DNA of 64,000 bases. Origin: Adineta vaga (lineage: Eukaryota > Rotifera). Shown here one piece after another: positions 61,993 through 64,000 of the stretch. Both the position numbers and the translations under genes were made by a program. The stretch is from the NCBI GenBank assembly GCA_021613535.1, contig CP075496.1, forward strand, positions 9,610,001 through 9,674,000, written 5' to 3'. Below the pieces are notes generated by a model, which was not told where the DNA came from, did not search any database, and was given only the letters and a program-made list of their open reading frames with translations. Each line of letters opens with the position of its first letter. Within the stretch, counting starts at the first letter, position 1.

Positions 61993-62669
61993 CTTACATC
62001 TATGTAAAATATGTTCGTTTTTATTTCAGCATTCAAAACTTCTTTTTCAATTTGTTTCTTGTATCATAAAAAATAATCTTCATAATTATCAATATTTCAC
62101 TTCAAAAATATATCATAGGATACATTCATATGAAATAGATACTATTTAACACAAGATCGTTTGTAATTTCGTTATAGTTGGTTTTACCAAAGATTGATGA
62201 ATGGTATTACAGGTAATTCAAGAATTGTTCCGATGATTACATCAATTTCAAAACTCTTAACAATTAAACTCTACAAACGTCCTAATCCACCGATAAGTAT
62301 CAGTAGAGTCACACGATTTAAATCACTACCATCTCGATCAATCTTTGGTAACCCACGTAATTGAAGTATTCTTTGTATCACGAAAGTAACTAAATATAAA
62401 TAAATTATTACCTTTGTACAATATATTTCACAGCAAATGTATCAACTCGCGCACGAACAGGAAAATGAATGTTGTAAGGTGTACAACAGATAGCATGTGT
62501 CAATATACTGTTTTTCTTTAGATTACATTCTGCATGTGACTGTACATTACGAAAACATGAAGAATTTCATTCTTTTCTCTTTGGATCAATATTTACTTTC
62601 TGACATGTTACATGATAAATGTAAAAATCGAATGGTTTTTGCCGTTGTATAATCCATCGTATTAATAAA
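61993..62669. other. Intergenic with possible exon remnants on the minus strand
   Basis: Minus-strand sequence near 62400-62500 reads TPYNIHFPVRARVDTFAVKY and continues to a GTAATAAT donor; sequence near 62260-62380 reads LRGLPKIDRDGSDLN. The two do not join cleanly in one frame. They may be remains of a gene that I do not recognise. Confidence 0.25.
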
Positions 62670-64000
62670 ATGGCTTTTTCCGTAAAAGATCGTTTAACTG
62701 ATATACATGATCAAATTCAAGCCAATGTTTTACAAGTCCAAGTTCATCACCTTGAATGTCAACGGCTAACATCACGTATTGATCAATTAATTGATCCACT
62801 CGAACGTTTAGAACATGCCACTTCAGTATTTATTCGAGAAGAAACACGTCCTCTTCTAGAGAATTTTCTTCAATGTCTTGATGATTGTAATAATTTCATT
62901 CAGAAATTTACATCCTCTACACAATCGAGAGAAGATGTTAATGATCATCAACAATTTGATGAATTCAATCAACGTTTTTCTCAATTTGGACAAGATTTAT
63001 GTCTTGGTTTGAATATTCAAGAAGTATTCAATCGTCAACAAGATTCACAAAATTTATCTGAAAACATGAATCAAATTTCACAACAAATCTCTCAACAACA
63101 ACAAGAACAAATAATATGCATGAAACAGATACTTGAACAACGATTTCAATCGTTTCGACATCATTTCGAAAAAGAAAAACTATCTAATAAACAGGATTCT
63201 AACCTAACCAGTGTACATCATCAGACAGAGAATGAATTTCTTCATATTCCATTCAAAGATCTCTATCTCGAAGACAAACCTCTTGGAACTGGTGGTTTTG
63301 CTGATGTTTATAAAGGTATTTGGTTAACACATCATGATGACGTTGCTATCAAAGTTCTACATCTCAATCATTTCTCAGATGTTCAAACTGATCTTTATCG
63401 AGAAATGACAACAATGTCTAAAATTCGTTATGAACATGTCGTCACATTTCTTGGTGCATGTATTGAATCAAATTTTTATGCGATTGTCATTGAATATATG
63501 CCATTAGGTTCACTCTATGATATTATACACAAGAAGAATGAACAAATTACTTTATCATGGTTAGATCGGTACTCCTTAACATGGCAAATGGCTAAATCAA
63601 TTAATTATTTACATAATTACATTCCATGTATTATACATCGTGACATAAAATCGATGAATTTCTTAATCAAACAATCAGGATCGAATCAACATCGATTTCT
63701 TTTAAAAGTATGTGATTTTGGTTTAGCTGAAATACGTTATGAAAGTTTAAGTCACTCGAAATCATTCGAAATTGTTGGTTCATTAGCATGGAAAGCACCT
63801 GAATTGTTTACATCATTTGAAAACCATACAAAACAAACGGATATCTATAGTTTGGGAATAACAATGTGGGAATTAGTTACTGAAATGAAACCATGGAATG
63901 AATGTGCAGATGAAACATTGATTAAGATTTTGGTCCTAGAAGGCAAAAGACCACTTATACCAACGGAGATACCAGATGATTATAGACAAGCAATAGAGAA
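62670..64000 (+). CDS. Protein kinase with N-terminal helical bundle (MLKL-like), 3' end outside window
   Basis: The frame opens at ATG 62670 and runs beyond the right edge (443 residues visible). Residues 1-190 are helical, with LECQRLTSRIDQLIDPLERL, and resemble the four-helix (4HB/HeLo-like) domains of MLKL-type kinases. A Gln-rich coiled coil follows. The kinase domain starts near residue 200 and has all visible catalytic marks: GTGGFADVYKG, VAIK (K228), HRDIKSMNFL (from H323), DFG and an APE motif (KAPELF). An active Ser/Thr or Tyr-like kinase is expected, unlike vertebrate MLKL, which is a pseudokinase. Kinases with such N-termini form expanded families in bdelloids. The link to necroptosis-like membrane damage is inference. 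Confidence 0.82.
   Translation, partial: MAFSVKDRLTDIHDQIQANVLQVQVHHLECQRLTSRIDQLIDPLERLEHATSVFIREETRPLLENFLQCLDDCNNFIQKFTSSTQSREDVNDHQQFDEFNQRFSQFGQDLCLGLNIQEVFNRQQDSQNLSENMNQISQQISQQQQEQIICMKQILEQRFQSFRHHFEKEKLSNKQDSNLTSVHHQTENEFLHIPFKDLYLEDKPLGTGGFADVYKGIWLTHHDDVAIKVLHLNHFSDVQTDLYREMTTMSKIRYEHVVTFLGACIESNFYAIVIEYMPLGSLYDIIHKKNEQITLSWLDRYSLTWQMAKSINYLHNYIPCIIHRDIKSMNFLIKQSGSNQHRFLLKVCDFGLAEIRYESLSHSKSFEIVGSLAWKAPELFTSFENHTKQTDIYSLGITMWELVTEMKPWNECADETLIKILVLEGKRPLIPTEIPDDYRQAIE

Overview
The window is animal nuclear DNA, most probably from a bdelloid rotifer. It is AT-rich. Nearly every gene can be assembled from exons joined by short GT-AG introns, mostly 53-75 nt. Many start codons sit just behind a splice-acceptor-like (T-rich)AG, as expected if spliced leaders are used. 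Multi-copy NHL, LRR, caspase-like and FMRFamide-type GPCR genes lie beside genes of bacterial type, another bdelloid habit. The organism call is inference; no rRNA or marker gene is present.

Layout. 1-6.4 kb: three caspase-fold genes, two fused to NHL repeats (minus strand) and one fused to an ADP-ribosyltransferase-like domain (plus strand). 6.8-8.1 kb: a signal-peptide NHL protein. 10-14 kb: two paralogous two-TM proteins flanking a phytanoyl-CoA dioxygenase-like gene. 14.3-17.3 kb: an alpha/beta hydrolase with a long C-terminal extension and an intronless GPCR (both minus). 17.4-21.2 kb: gene-poor, with decayed coding sequence. 21.2-24.6 kb: secreted nicotinamidase-like enzyme, damaged AA15-type LPMO, FkbM-type methyltransferase. 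25-28.9 kb: two membrane glycosyltransferases in close tandem, the second STELLO-like. 29-34 kb: LRR protein, decayed ankyrin-like sequence, trypsin-like protease, truncated RBR-type protein. 34-38 kb: gene-poor, with a MITE-like inverted-repeat element. 38.4-40.9 kb (minus): an F-box/LRR gene whose LRRs are twelve 84-nt exons repeated with their introns every 143 bp. 43.4-45 kb: carnosine N-methyltransferase. 47-49 kb: RBR pseudogene and a polycystin-like fragment. 49.2-58.8 kb (minus): a Ubl-vWA-E2 protein, a caspase with an intact dyad, and two tandem ART-like genes. 59.8-62 kb: two intronless bacterial-type genes (L,D-transpeptidase and GH63-like hydrolase), divergent. 62.7-64 kb: a kinase with a helical, MLKL-like N-terminus, cut by the window end.

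How genes may work together (inference). The most unusual content is the recurrence in one window of caspase fold, ART-like domain and ubiquitin machinery. The same ART-like domain occurs behind a caspase fold that lacks its catalytic Cys (4.35-6.4 kb) and in the two genes beside the intact caspase and the Ubl-vWA-E2 protein. With NHL-fused pseudo-caspases, LRR/F-box proteins, RBR remnants and a possible MLKL-like kinase, this resembles a fast-evolving cell-death or immune signalling repertoire. Function cannot be shown from sequence alone. Exon joins given below are my own readings of GT-AG signals and frame continuity.
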